A stretch of 57,982 bases of DNA from Planctomycetota bacterium (GTDB taxonomy: Bacteria; Planctomycetota; UBA1135; GCA-002686595), in the NCBI GenBank assembly GCA_016779225.1, contig JADHNZ010000016.1, positions 1-57,982 on the forward strand, given 5' to 3'. This document shows positions 43,922 to 51,405 of this stretch, in pieces. Within the stretch, counting starts at the first letter, position 1. The number at the start of each line of letters is the position of its first letter. The translations under genes and the position numbers were made by a program. The notes below the pieces were generated by a model. The model had not been told where the DNA came from. It searched no databases and saw only the letters and a list, made by a program, of their open reading frames with translations.

Positions 43922-45129
43922 GGCCGCCGAAGGGCGGCGGACCAGGCGGCCTCCACGCGACGGGTCACCGCCGCCCAGGTGAACGGCGCCAGCTCGGAGG
44001 GCCCCGACGGCGGTGCGGTGCCGGCGGCGAGGGCGGCCTCGAGCCCCTTGGCCAGCTCCTCCACGAAGGCCTCGCGCGTGCCGGGCGCCACGCGGTCGGG
44101 CCCCTCCAGCGCCGGCAGGGGAACCAGCTGCAGACGCTGGGAGAGGGGCTCGGCCAGCGCGTCCAGGACGCCGGGCAGCGCGGTGGCCACCAGGCGACAG
44201 CCCGCGGCCGCGGCCTCGACGAGCACCAGGGGCAGGCCCTCGTAGAGCGAGGGCAGCACGAACACCTGGGCGGCCTGCATCGCCGCGACGAGGTCCGCGT
44301 CCGAGAGGCGCCCGAGCACCTCGACCCCCGGCTGGCTCAGAGCGCGAGCGCGAAGGGCCTCGGCCTCGGGCCCGGCGCCTCCACCCGCGAGGCGTAGCGT
44401 CGCGCCAGGCCGGCGCGTGCGCACGGCGGCGAAGGCGTCCAGCAGGGGTCCCACGCCCTTGGCCTCGCTCCACTTGCCCACGAACAGGAGCGACTCAGGA
44501 TCGGGCTCGCCCTCGCGCGGCCGGAAGCGGGCGGCATCGAAGCCGGCGCCCACCACCGTGATCCGCTCGGGAGGCAGGCCGAGCGCCTCCCGATAGCGCG
44601 CGGCATGGTCGGCGTGCAGGGCGCAGAGCCCCTGCGCGCGGGCCGCTCCCGCGGTGACCTCCTCGCGGAGGTGCGCGGTGAGCTGCATCTGGCGCAGGCC
44701 CGTCCCATGGCCGTGCAGGACCACGGGGACCTCCCCCGCAACCTCACAGGCCAGCGCGGCCCCGAGCCAGGCGTGGTGGACATGGAGCACATCCGGCCGC
44801 TCGGCCTCGAGCGCGCGCTCGAGAGCAGGCCTCCACGCCGCGCGCCAGGCGTCGAGCTGCTGCGCGCCGAGCTGGCTCCAGACCGAGCTCGGGTAGGGCA
44901 TCACATCGCTCATGCCCACCACGGGAAAGGGCAGGTCGCCGCCCTCGCCGAAGCGGACCGCGTGCACGCGCGCCCGATCGACGCCGGCGACCGCGGGAAG
45001 CGGCTCCTCGGCAGGGACCCCGCACAGGACCGCGTGGCTCCACCCCTCGGCTGCGCGGGCCAGCGCCTCGAGGGTCGTGCCGCTCCCGGTCCAGCCCGGT
45101 CGCTGGGTCGTCACCTGCAGCACCTTCAC
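43918..45129 (-). CDS. GT4-family glycosyltransferase
   Basis: A 403-aa GT-B enzyme. The N-terminal domain has GWTGSGTTLEAL and DVLHVHHAWLGAALA (acceptor side), and the C-terminal domain has LLFVGKWSEAKGVGPLLDAF, LAGGGAGPEAEAL and the donor-site PSLYEGLPLVLVEAAAAG (E-x7-E), all typical of GT4. It would transfer a nucleotide-activated sugar to a lipid or glycan. It is cytoplasmic. Start GTG 45129 lies 7 nt after a TACCCT -10-like hexamer. It is divergent from the phosphopantetheinyl transferase (50 bp between starts) and converges with the VWA gene. No other polysaccharide genes are adjacent. Confidence 0.88.
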   Translation of the reverse strand: MKVLQVTTQRPGWTGSGTTLEALARAAEGWSHAVLCGVPAEEPLPAVAGVDRARVHAVRFGEGGDLPFPVVGMSDVMPYPSSVWSQLGAQQLDAWRAAWRPALERALEAERPDVLHVHHAWLGAALACEVAGEVPVVLHGHGTGLRQMQLTAHLREEVTAGAARAQGLCALHADHAARYREALGLPPERITVVGAGFDAARFRPREGEPDPESLLFVGKWSEAKGVGPLLDAFAAVRTRRPGATLRLAGGGAGPEAEALRARALSQPGVEVLGRLSDADLVAAMQAAQVFVLPSLYEGLPLVLVEAAAAGCRLVATALPGVLDALAEPLSQRLQLVPLPALEGPDRVAPGTREAFVEELAKGLEAALAAGTAPPSGPSELAPFTWAAVTRRVEAAWSAALRRP

Positions 45130-45136
45130 GGATTGG

Positions 45137-45142
45137 AGGGTA
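45137..45142 (-). promoter_or_regulatory. -10-like element before GT4 gene
   Basis: TACCCT on the minus strand ends 7 nt before the GTG start, giving a leaderless arrangement. It is 24 bp from the divergent element at 45167-45172. Confidence 0.4.
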
Positions 45143-45166
45143 CACGGCGCGCTGGCCGGCGGCGGC

Positions 45167-45172
45167 TAGACT
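45167..45172 (+). promoter_or_regulatory. -10-like element before phosphopantetheinyl transferase gene
   Basis: TAGACT ends 7 nt before the GTG start at 45180, giving a leaderless arrangement. No -35 match is present at 17 nt. Confidence 0.45.
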
Positions 45173-45179
45173 CACGGGC

Positions 45180-45785
45180 GTGGACGCCCCGCTCCTGGTC
45201 CAGGTCGCCGTGCGGCGCACGCCCGCTGCCCCTCCCACCGGCGCGGAGCGCGTGCGCGTCCAGCGTGCGCACGCCCGCGAGACCCTCGGCCTCGCGAGTG
45301 ACCTCGCCGGCGGGCCCGCCGGGCCGTGGCCCCAGGAGGAGGACGGCGGACGCCCGCTCCCCCTCGAGGGCTGGCACTGGTCCATCAGCCACGACGCGCA
45401 CCTGACGGTCGGCGGCCTGGCCCGCGTACCCGTCGGCGTGGACACGGAGCGGATCCAGGAGCGTCGCCTGGCCCTCGCGGAGCGCGTGCTCAGCGCAGAG
45501 GAGCGCGTGCTCCTCGTACACGAAGAGCCGGCGCTCGCCTTCACGCGCGCCTGGTGCGCGAAGGAGGCCGTGCTGAAGGCGCGCGGGATCGGGATGGCGG
45601 GGCTCTCGCGCTGCCGCATCCGTGCCGTCGAGCCCGAGCGGCTGCTGCTTGGCCTGGATGGCGAGGAGTGGCGGGTCGAGCAGGCCCGCGTCGACGACAG
45701 CGTCGTGGCCGTGACCACCGCGGGAGCGAAGTGGTGCCTGGAATGGAGCGGGGTCGCGGTGGGCCCCCTGCACGCGAGCCCCTAG
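45180..45785 (+). CDS. 4'-phosphopantetheinyl transferase (Sfp-type)
   Basis: A 201-aa enzyme that attaches 4'-phosphopantetheine from CoA to the serine of acyl carrier proteins. Key motifs are GWHWSISHDAHL (CoA-binding His), VGVDTERI with Asp88 and Glu90 (Mg binding) and AWCAKEAVLKARG with the WxxKEA motif (~125-134). The protein is shorter than Sfp and lies between the AcpS and Sfp sizes. It is 6 kb from the acyl carrier gene at 34302 and is a likely partner, though it may also serve the general ACP. Start GTG 45180. A sulfatase gene follows after 9 bp but has its own near-start hexamer. Confidence 0.85.
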   Translation: MDAPLLVQVAVRRTPAAPPTGAERVRVQRAHARETLGLASDLAGGPAGPWPQEEDGGRPLPLEGWHWSISHDAHLTVGGLARVPVGVDTERIQERRLALAERVLSAEERVLLVHEEPALAFTRAWCAKEAVLKARGIGMAGLSRCRIRAVEPERLLLGLDGEEWRVEQARVDDSVVAVTTAGAKWCLEWSGVAVGPLHASP

Positions 45786-45788
45786 GAT
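45783..45788 (+). promoter_or_regulatory. -10-like element before sulfatase 1
   Basis: TAGGAT ends 6 nt before the ATG of the sulfatase. The hexamer overlaps the stop codon of the upstream gene. Confidence 0.45.
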
Positions 45789-45794
45789 CGGGGC

Positions 45795-47300
45795 ATGACG
45801 ACGCGCGCTCTCCCGCTCCTCGGACTGCTCGGACTCCTGGCAGCCTGCTCCGCCGCGACGCGGAACGCGCCCGCGCCCGAGCAGCCTGCGCCGCCGAACA
45901 TCGTCTTCTTCCTGGCGGATGACCTTGGCTACGGCGAGGTGGGCTCCTTCGGCTCAGAGCTGATCCCCACCCCACACATCGACTCGATCGCCGCGCGGGG
46001 AATGCGCCTCACCCAGCACTACTCGGGCAGCCCGGTCTGCGCCTCGAGCCGGTGCGTGCTGCTGACCGGCCTCCACACGGGCCACTGCGAGGTGCGCAAC
46101 AACTGGGAGAACGGCGGCTGGGACGAGGGCGACCCCGAGGGACAGTGGCCACTGGCCGCGGGGACCGCAACGCTTGCGCGCCAGCTGCGGGATGCTGGCT
46201 ACGCAACCGGAGCGGTGGGCAAGTGGGGCCTTGGCGGACCGGACACGAGCGGCGCCCCCGAGAACCAGGGCTTCGACTTCTTCTGCGGCTACCTCTGTCA
46301 GCGCATCGCGCACAACCACTACCCCACGCACCTCTGGCGCAACGGGGAGCGGCTGCCCCTCGGGGACAACGCCTGGTACGACGCGCACCAGCGACTGGCC
46401 GAGCCCCTCGAGAGCGAGGAGGAGTACTACGCCCGGTTCAACTCGGGCGTGTACGCGCATGATGTGATGCAGGAGCAGGCGCTCGAGTTCCTCTACGCCA
46501 ACGCGGACCGGCCCTTCTTCCTCTACTACGCCTCGCCGATCCCCCACGCCTCCCTGCAGGTGCCGCCCGAGTGGCTGCTCCCCTTCCCGCGCGAGTGGGA
46601 CGAGGAGCCGTACCTGGGGACCAAGGGCTACCTGCCCCACCCGCGCCCGCGCGCGGCCTATGCCGCCATGGTCGCGCACCTGGATGCCCAGGTCGGCGCA
46701 GTGCTGGACACCCTCGAGAAGCTGGGCGTGGCCGACAACACGCTCGTGGTCTTCACGAGCGACAACGGCCCCACCTTCAACGGCGGCACCGACTCGACCT
46801 TCTTCGCGAGCGCGGCCGGGATGCGAGGCCTCAAGTGCTCGGTGCACGAGGGTGGCATCAAGGTCCCCACGGTCGCGTCCTGGCCCGGGCGCATCGCGCC
46901 GGGGACCAGCTCCGACTTCGCCAGCGCCTTCGAGGACTGGCTGCCGACCCTGCTGGAGCTCGCCGGCCGCGCGCCCGTCGCGGCCACCGACGGGGTCAGC
47001 CTGGTGCCGACCCTCACGGGAGCGGAGGGCCAGGTCCCCCACGACCACCTCTACTGGGAGTACGCCGGTCAGCAGGCCGTGCGCGAGGGCCGCTGGAAGG
47101 CGGTGCGCACGCGCCTGCGCAAGGGCGACCTCTCGACCATGCTCTTCGACCTCGAGACGGACCCCGCGGAGCGGCACGACCTCGCCTCCGAGCGGCCCGA
47201 GGTCCTCGCGCGCATGCAGGCGCTCTTCCTCGAGGCGCGCACGCCCTCGGAGCAGTTCCCCCTGCCCGCCATCGACCTCCCCGTGGAGAGCGAGGGCTGA
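45795..47300 (+). CDS. sulfatase 1, lipoprotein
   Basis: A 501-aa exported sulfatase. The N-terminus has a lipobox (LGLLAAC). The family opening is NIVFFLADDLGYGEVGSFG, with Asp-Asp metal ligands. The formylglycine site is VCASSRCVLLTG, in which Ser takes the place of the usual Pro of C-x-P-x-R. Other family elements are GKWGLGG (Lys), HASL and FTSDNGP with metal-binding Asp/Asn. Sulfatases remove sulfate esters, often from marine polysaccharides, and are greatly expanded in planctomycetes. Whether the Cys-Ala-Ser-Ser-Arg form is still matured by FGE needs a test. It converges with two more sulfatase genes. Confidence 0.9.
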   Translation: MTTRALPLLGLLGLLAACSAATRNAPAPEQPAPPNIVFFLADDLGYGEVGSFGSELIPTPHIDSIAARGMRLTQHYSGSPVCASSRCVLLTGLHTGHCEVRNNWENGGWDEGDPEGQWPLAAGTATLARQLRDAGYATGAVGKWGLGGPDTSGAPENQGFDFFCGYLCQRIAHNHYPTHLWRNGERLPLGDNAWYDAHQRLAEPLESEEEYYARFNSGVYAHDVMQEQALEFLYANADRPFFLYYASPIPHASLQVPPEWLLPFPREWDEEPYLGTKGYLPHPRPRAAYAAMVAHLDAQVGAVLDTLEKLGVADNTLVVFTSDNGPTFNGGTDSTFFASAAGMRGLKCSVHEGGIKVPTVASWPGRIAPGTSSDFASAFEDWLPTLLELAGRAPVAATDGVSLVPTLTGAEGQVPHDHLYWEYAGQQAVREGRWKAVRTRLRKGDLSTMLFDLETDPAERHDLASERPEVLARMQALFLEARTPSEQFPLPAIDLPVESEG

Positions 47301-47343
47301 CGCGCGACCCCGGGTGGAACCGCCTAGGGGACCGGAGCAGCAC

Positions 47344-48786
47344 TCATCGAGGCGGGCCGAGGGGCCGCACCTCGCGGCCCTCGACCCCGGTCAGGCGGTC
47401 GCCCAGGCGCGCCCTCAAGGCGTCCGCACCCGCGCGCAGGCGCGCCACGACCTCCGGGTGCGCGGCCGACCGGTCGACGCTCTCACCCGGGTCCGCCTCG
47501 AGGTCGTACAGCGCGAGAGGCTGCTCCACGCCGTAGTCGTACTGGGCGGGGATGCCGCCGAGCCCCCCTGCCCGCGCACCCAGGGACCGGTAGCTGTGCG
47601 GGAAGTGGAGCTTCCAGCGGCCGCTCACGACGGCCTCCAGGTCCCCCGCGTGGTACCAGAGCCCGTAGAGCTCCTGCGGTGAGCCCGCGCCCTCGGCGCC
47701 GAGCCAGAGGTCGAGCGCGCTGCGGCCGTCGATGGGCAGACCCGGCAGGGGAGCCTCCACGAGCTCCGCGATCGAGGGCAGGACATCAATGGTCATCAGC
47801 GGGTCCGCGACGACCCGGCCCGCGGGAACCCCGCGCGGGTAGCGCAGGAGGGCCGGAACGCGGACGCCGCCCTCGAAGGTGGTGCCCTTGCCCTCGCGCA
47901 GACCGCCGGTGCCGCCGGCGTGGTCGCCGTAGCTGAGCCACGGGCCATTGTCCGAGGTGAACAGCACAAGCGTGTCGTCGGTGACGCCGGCGCGATCGAG
48001 GGCCGCGAGCACCTCCCCCACGCTCCAGTCGAGCTCGCGCACCGTGTCCGCGTAGGCGGTCGGCCCGCGCCCGGCGAAGCCGAGGGACGCGAAGATCGGC
48101 ACATGGGGCATGGGGTGCGCGAGGTACAGGAAGAAGGGCCGCCCCGCCCCCGCCTCGCGCTCGACGAACTCGACCGCCCGCTCGGTCACCGAGCGCGTGA
48201 GGGTCGTCTGGTCAGGGTCCAGATCGAGGACGGCGTCCCCCAGCATCAGCGGCAGCGGCGCCCAGGCCCCAGGGGACTCGGGATGGAACCTCCACATGTC
48301 GTTGGAGTACGGCAGCCCGTACCACTCATCGAAGCCGTGGCGCGTGGGCAGCGACTCGGGGTGGTGACCCAGGTGCCACTTGCCGAAGAGCGCGGTGGCG
48401 TAGCCCTGGCCCTGCAGCAGCTCGCCCAGGGTGGTCTCCTCGGGGTTGAGCCCACGGCGCGATCCCGGGCCGAGGGCGCCCGCGATCGACAGGCGGTTGG
48501 CATAGCACCCCGTCAGCAGCGACGCCCGCGAGGCGGAGCACACGGGCTGGCTCACATAGAAGCGCGTGAAGCGCGTCCCCTCGTCGGCGAGGCGATCGAG
48601 GTGCGGGGTGCGCCAGCGCGTCTCCCCGTAGCAGGAGAGGTCGCCCCAGCCGAGGTCGTCGGCGAAGATCACGACCACATTGGGCGGCAGGTGAGTCGCG
48701 CAGAAGGGCGCCTCGGAGTCGGCGCCAGGACCGCCCGGGGCCGCGCAGGCGGCCAGGAGAGCCAGGGCTCCGAGGGCGAGCCTCAT
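47344..48786 (-). CDS. sulfatase 2, lipoprotein
   Basis: A 480-aa sulfatase with a lipobox (LALLAACAAP) and a short linker. The catalytic start reads NVVVIFADDLGWGDLSCYG. The formylglycine motif is VCSASRASLLTG, Cys-Ser-Ala-Ser-Arg, with Ala in place of Pro as in many planctomycete sulfatases. Further sites are FGKWHLGHH (Lys/His), PFFLYLAHPMPHVP and FTSDNGPW. The C-terminal domain with LYDLEADPGESVD is the standard small domain. The longer reading frame to 49098 only extends over the upstream gene. The ATG at 48786 overlaps the stop of sulfatase 3 by ATGA, so it is second in a two-gene operon. Confidence 0.9.
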   Translation of the reverse strand: MRLALGALALLAACAAPGGPGADSEAPFCATHLPPNVVVIFADDLGWGDLSCYGETRWRTPHLDRLADEGTRFTRFYVSQPVCSASRASLLTGCYANRLSIAGALGPGSRRGLNPEETTLGELLQGQGYATALFGKWHLGHHPESLPTRHGFDEWYGLPYSNDMWRFHPESPGAWAPLPLMLGDAVLDLDPDQTTLTRSVTERAVEFVEREAGAGRPFFLYLAHPMPHVPIFASLGFAGRGPTAYADTVRELDWSVGEVLAALDRAGVTDDTLVLFTSDNGPWLSYGDHAGGTGGLREGKGTTFEGGVRVPALLRYPRGVPAGRVVADPLMTIDVLPSIAELVEAPLPGLPIDGRSALDLWLGAEGAGSPQELYGLWYHAGDLEAVVSGRWKLHFPHSYRSLGARAGGLGGIPAQYDYGVEQPLALYDLEADPGESVDRSAAHPEVVARLRAGADALRARLGDRLTGVEGREVRPLGPPR

Positions 48787-50339
48787 CGTCCCCGCTCCTG
48801 GTCCGCCAGCACCTCGAGCACTCCGCGCGCGGGGACGGCCGGAGCCTCCCCCACCCGCAGGAGGGGCGGCTGGGCCCCGCGCCGCTCGAGCTCGGCCGCG
48901 AGCACGCCGGCCAAGCGCCGCAGGTCCTCGGGGCGCTCCTGCGCGAGGTTGGTCTGCTCCCCTGGGTCTCGAACCACATCGAACAGCTCGAGCCGCTGGC
49001 TGCCCTGGAAGAACAGCAGCTTCAGGCTCCCCATGCGCACGGCGCTGTAAGGCTGGATCCCCGGCCCGTGAACGCCCCAGAAGTGCGGCATGTGCCACAC
49101 CAGAGGGCGCACATCGAGAGGGCCCTCACCGCGCAGGACAGGCCGCAGGTCGCGCCCATCCACCGCATGCCCCTCGGGCGCCGCGAGCCCTGCCGCCGCA
49201 AGCAGGGTCGGGTAGAGGTCGTGGCTGATCACGGGCTCGTCGCTCGCGCTGCCCGGCTCCACCTGGCCGGGCCAGCGCACGACCCACGGCACGCGCACGC
49301 CGCCCTCGTACGCCGAGCCCTTGCCCGAGCGCAGGGGCGCGTTGTGGGAGTGACGCTCCCCGCCGCGCGCGTGAGCGCTCAGGCCGCCGTTGTCAGAGGT
49401 GTAGACGAAGAGCGTCTCGTCCAGAATCCCCTCGGCCTCGAGGGTCGCAAGCAGTGCGCCCAGGGCGTGATCCACCGTCTCGACCATCGTCGCGTAGGCC
49501 GCCTCGGTCGGGTGCAGGTCGGGGTAGTTCGCCAGGTACTTCGCGTTCGCCATGATCGGCGCGTGCACGGCGTAGGGCGCGAAGGAGAGGAACACCCGCT
49601 TCCCCGCGCGGGCCGCCTCGCGCACCTCGCGACAGGCCTCGAGCGCGAGGGCCTCGGTGAGGTACACATCATGGTCGTGGTAGTCCTCCAGGCCAGGCAC
49701 ATCCCACACCGACGCGCCCAGCTTGCCCTGACGCCCATTGGCACGGAACTGATGCAGCCCGAGGAACGAGCCGGGCCCTCCCGGCGCATGGCCCGCCACA
49801 TTGACCTGGAACCCGAGCGCCCGCGGGTCCTCCCCCGGCGAGCCGATGCCGCCGAGGTGCGCCTTGCCCACATGGATGGTCCAGAAACCCGCCTGGGCCA
49901 GGAGCCGGGCGAGGGTCGGGTCGTCGGGCCCAAGGCCCTCCTTGCGCCAGTCCGGAGCCACGAGGCGCTCCCCCTCGCTCCGCTTCCAGGGCCCGGTCTG
50001 GTCCCGGTCCGCGTACAGCGTCCAGTAGGTGATGTGGGAGCGCGCCGGGGACTGCCCGGTGTGGATCGCGGTCCGCGTGGGGGTGCACACGGGAGCGGAC
50101 GCGTAGCCGTGCCGCAGCACCATGCCCTCGGAGGCCAGGCGCTCCAGGTGCGGCGTGCGATAGCGGTCGTTGAAGGGGGTCCGCTCGGCGTGGAAGGGGA
50201 GCGAGGCGTCCTGCCAGCCCAGGTCGTCCACGAGGAACAGGACGATGTGACGCGCGCGCGGAGCAGGGTCCTCGGCGAGGGCCCCGGCGGCGGTCCCGAG
50301 CAGGAATGCCGTGGCCGGCAAGATGTGGCGCAGGTCCAT
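48783..50339 (-). CDS. sulfatase 3, secreted
   Basis: A 518-aa sulfatase with a cleavable signal peptide (ILPATAFLLGTAAGALA). Features are IVLFLVDDLGWQDA, the formylglycine motif VCTPTRTAIHTG (canonical C-x-P-x-R), VGKAHLGG and YTSDNGGLSAHA with the metal-binding Asp/Asn. The segment around FRANGRQGKLGASVWDVPG is specific to a branch of arylsulfatase-like enzymes. It is the first gene of the sulfatase 3-2 operon. TAGGGT at 50346-50351 ends 6 nt before the ATG, so this operon may start leaderless. It is divergent from oleB across 95 bp. Confidence 0.9.
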   Translation of the reverse strand: MDLRHILPATAFLLGTAAGALAEDPAPRARHIVLFLVDDLGWQDASLPFHAERTPFNDRYRTPHLERLASEGMVLRHGYASAPVCTPTRTAIHTGQSPARSHITYWTLYADRDQTGPWKRSEGERLVAPDWRKEGLGPDDPTLARLLAQAGFWTIHVGKAHLGGIGSPGEDPRALGFQVNVAGHAPGGPGSFLGLHQFRANGRQGKLGASVWDVPGLEDYHDHDVYLTEALALEACREVREAARAGKRVFLSFAPYAVHAPIMANAKYLANYPDLHPTEAAYATMVETVDHALGALLATLEAEGILDETLFVYTSDNGGLSAHARGGERHSHNAPLRSGKGSAYEGGVRVPWVVRWPGQVEPGSASDEPVISHDLYPTLLAAAGLAAPEGHAVDGRDLRPVLRGEGPLDVRPLVWHMPHFWGVHGPGIQPYSAVRMGSLKLLFFQGSQRLELFDVVRDPGEQTNLAQERPEDLRRLAGVLAAELERRGAQPPLLRVGEAPAVPARGVLEVLADQERGR

Positions 50340-50345
50340 GCCCGC

Positions 50346-50351
50346 ACCCTA
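50346..50351 (-). promoter_or_regulatory. -10-like element before sulfatase 3
   Basis: TAGGGT on the minus strand ends 6 nt before the ATG of sulfatase 3. Confidence 0.45.
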
Positions 50352-50396
50352 CCGCGATCGCGGCAGGAGCCCCAGCGATGGCCGTCCACCGGCCGC

Positions 50397-50402
50397 TATG
50401 CT
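50397..50402 (+). promoter_or_regulatory. candidate -10 element of the oleBCD operon
   Basis: TATGCT 32 nt before the oleB ATG. The short leader contains a small hairpin (CCCGCG-GCAAG-CGCGGG, 50410-50426). No -35 match is seen. Confidence 0.35.
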
Positions 50403-50434
50403 CTGGGGTCCCGCGGCAAGCGCGGGTCCTCAAC

Positions 50435-51397
50435 ATGCCCCTCGAACTCGTCGGCAAGGAGGGCGACCAGGTCGCCCGCATCCGTCCCCAGACCCCCCTC
50501 GAGAACGCCCTGGACGACGCCCGCGTCTTCGGCGGCGGCCTCGGTGAGCTGTGGCCGTTCGCGCCGCACTTCCTCGAGCTCGACGGTGCCTTCCTGCACT
50601 TCGTGGACGAGGGTCCCCGAGACGCTCCGGTGATCCTGTGCGTGCACGGCAATCCGACCTGGTCCTTCCAGTGGCGTGAGGTCCTCACGCGCATGCGAGG
50701 CCGCTACCGCGTCGTCGCCCTGGACCACATGGGGATGGGCCTCTCCGAGCGCCCCCACGACTGGAGCGACACGCTCGCCGCCCACCAGGCTGGCCTCGAG
50801 GCCCTGATCGAGCACCTCGACCTGCGCGACATCACCCTGGTCGTGCACGACTGGGGCGGCCCCATCGGCCTCGGCGTGGCGGCTCGCCAGCCCGAGCGCT
50901 TCCGCCGCTTCCTCATCACGAACACCTGCGTGTGGCCGGAGGCTCAGCTGCCGGCCGCCCTCGCTCTCGGGCGCCTCCCCTTCCTGGGCCCGTTCCTGAC
51001 CGGCGGGCTGGGCCTCATGAACCGCCTCCTGGCCTCGACGACCACGACCAAGGGCCTCTCCCCCGAGGTCGCCGAGGGCTACCTCGCGCCCTACCGCACC
51101 GCGGGCCGGCGCAGGACGGTGGCCTCGTTCGTGCGCGCCATCCCGCGCGGGCCTGGTCACGAGAACCACGAGGCCCTCGCCGCGGTGGACGCCGCGCTGC
51201 CCGCTCTGCGCACCAAGCCCACCACCCTCGTGTGGGGCATGCAGGACTGGGTCTTCACTCCGGCCATCCTGCGCGGCTGGCGCGAGCGCATGCCGCGCGC
51301 CGAGGTGCGGGCCCTCGAGGGCGCCGGGCACCTGGTGATGGAGGATGCGGGCGCCGAGGTGCTCGACGCCCTGCGCGACCTGCTCGACCGCGACTGA
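50435..51397 (+). CDS. oleB: OleB-type alpha/beta hydrolase
   Basis: A 320-aa haloalkane-dehalogenase-like hydrolase. OleB splits the beta-lactone made by OleC, giving the olefin and CO2. It has HGNPTWSFQW (oxyanion hole, ~71-80), the nucleophile Asp139 in VVHDWGGPIGLG and a C-terminal GAGHLVMED with the catalytic His. The acid-nucleophile class (Asp, not Ser) and the neighbours oleC and oleD identify it as OleB, not a dehalogenase. Start ATG 50435 gives the normal length. The gene leads an operon oleB-oleC-oleD with 8 bp and then an overlap between genes. Confidence 0.9.
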   Translation: MPLELVGKEGDQVARIRPQTPLENALDDARVFGGGLGELWPFAPHFLELDGAFLHFVDEGPRDAPVILCVHGNPTWSFQWREVLTRMRGRYRVVALDHMGMGLSERPHDWSDTLAAHQAGLEALIEHLDLRDITLVVHDWGGPIGLGVAARQPERFRRFLITNTCVWPEAQLPAALALGRLPFLGPFLTGGLGLMNRLLASTTTTKGLSPEVAEGYLAPYRTAGRRRTVASFVRAIPRGPGHENHEALAAVDAALPALRTKPTTLVWGMQDWVFTPAILRGWRERMPRAEVRALEGAGHLVMEDAGAEVLDALRDLLDRD

Positions 51398-51405
51398 GCG
51401 CCGCC

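Noticed and set aside
41516-44473. A 985-aa minus-strand frame across the VWA gene
   Set aside because: The translation is Arg/Gly-rich without motifs and overlaps two recognised genes. It is a shadow frame.
50435-51397. Haloalkane dehalogenase
   Set aside because: The motifs fit both, but oleC and oleD follow in the same operon, so OleB is the better call.
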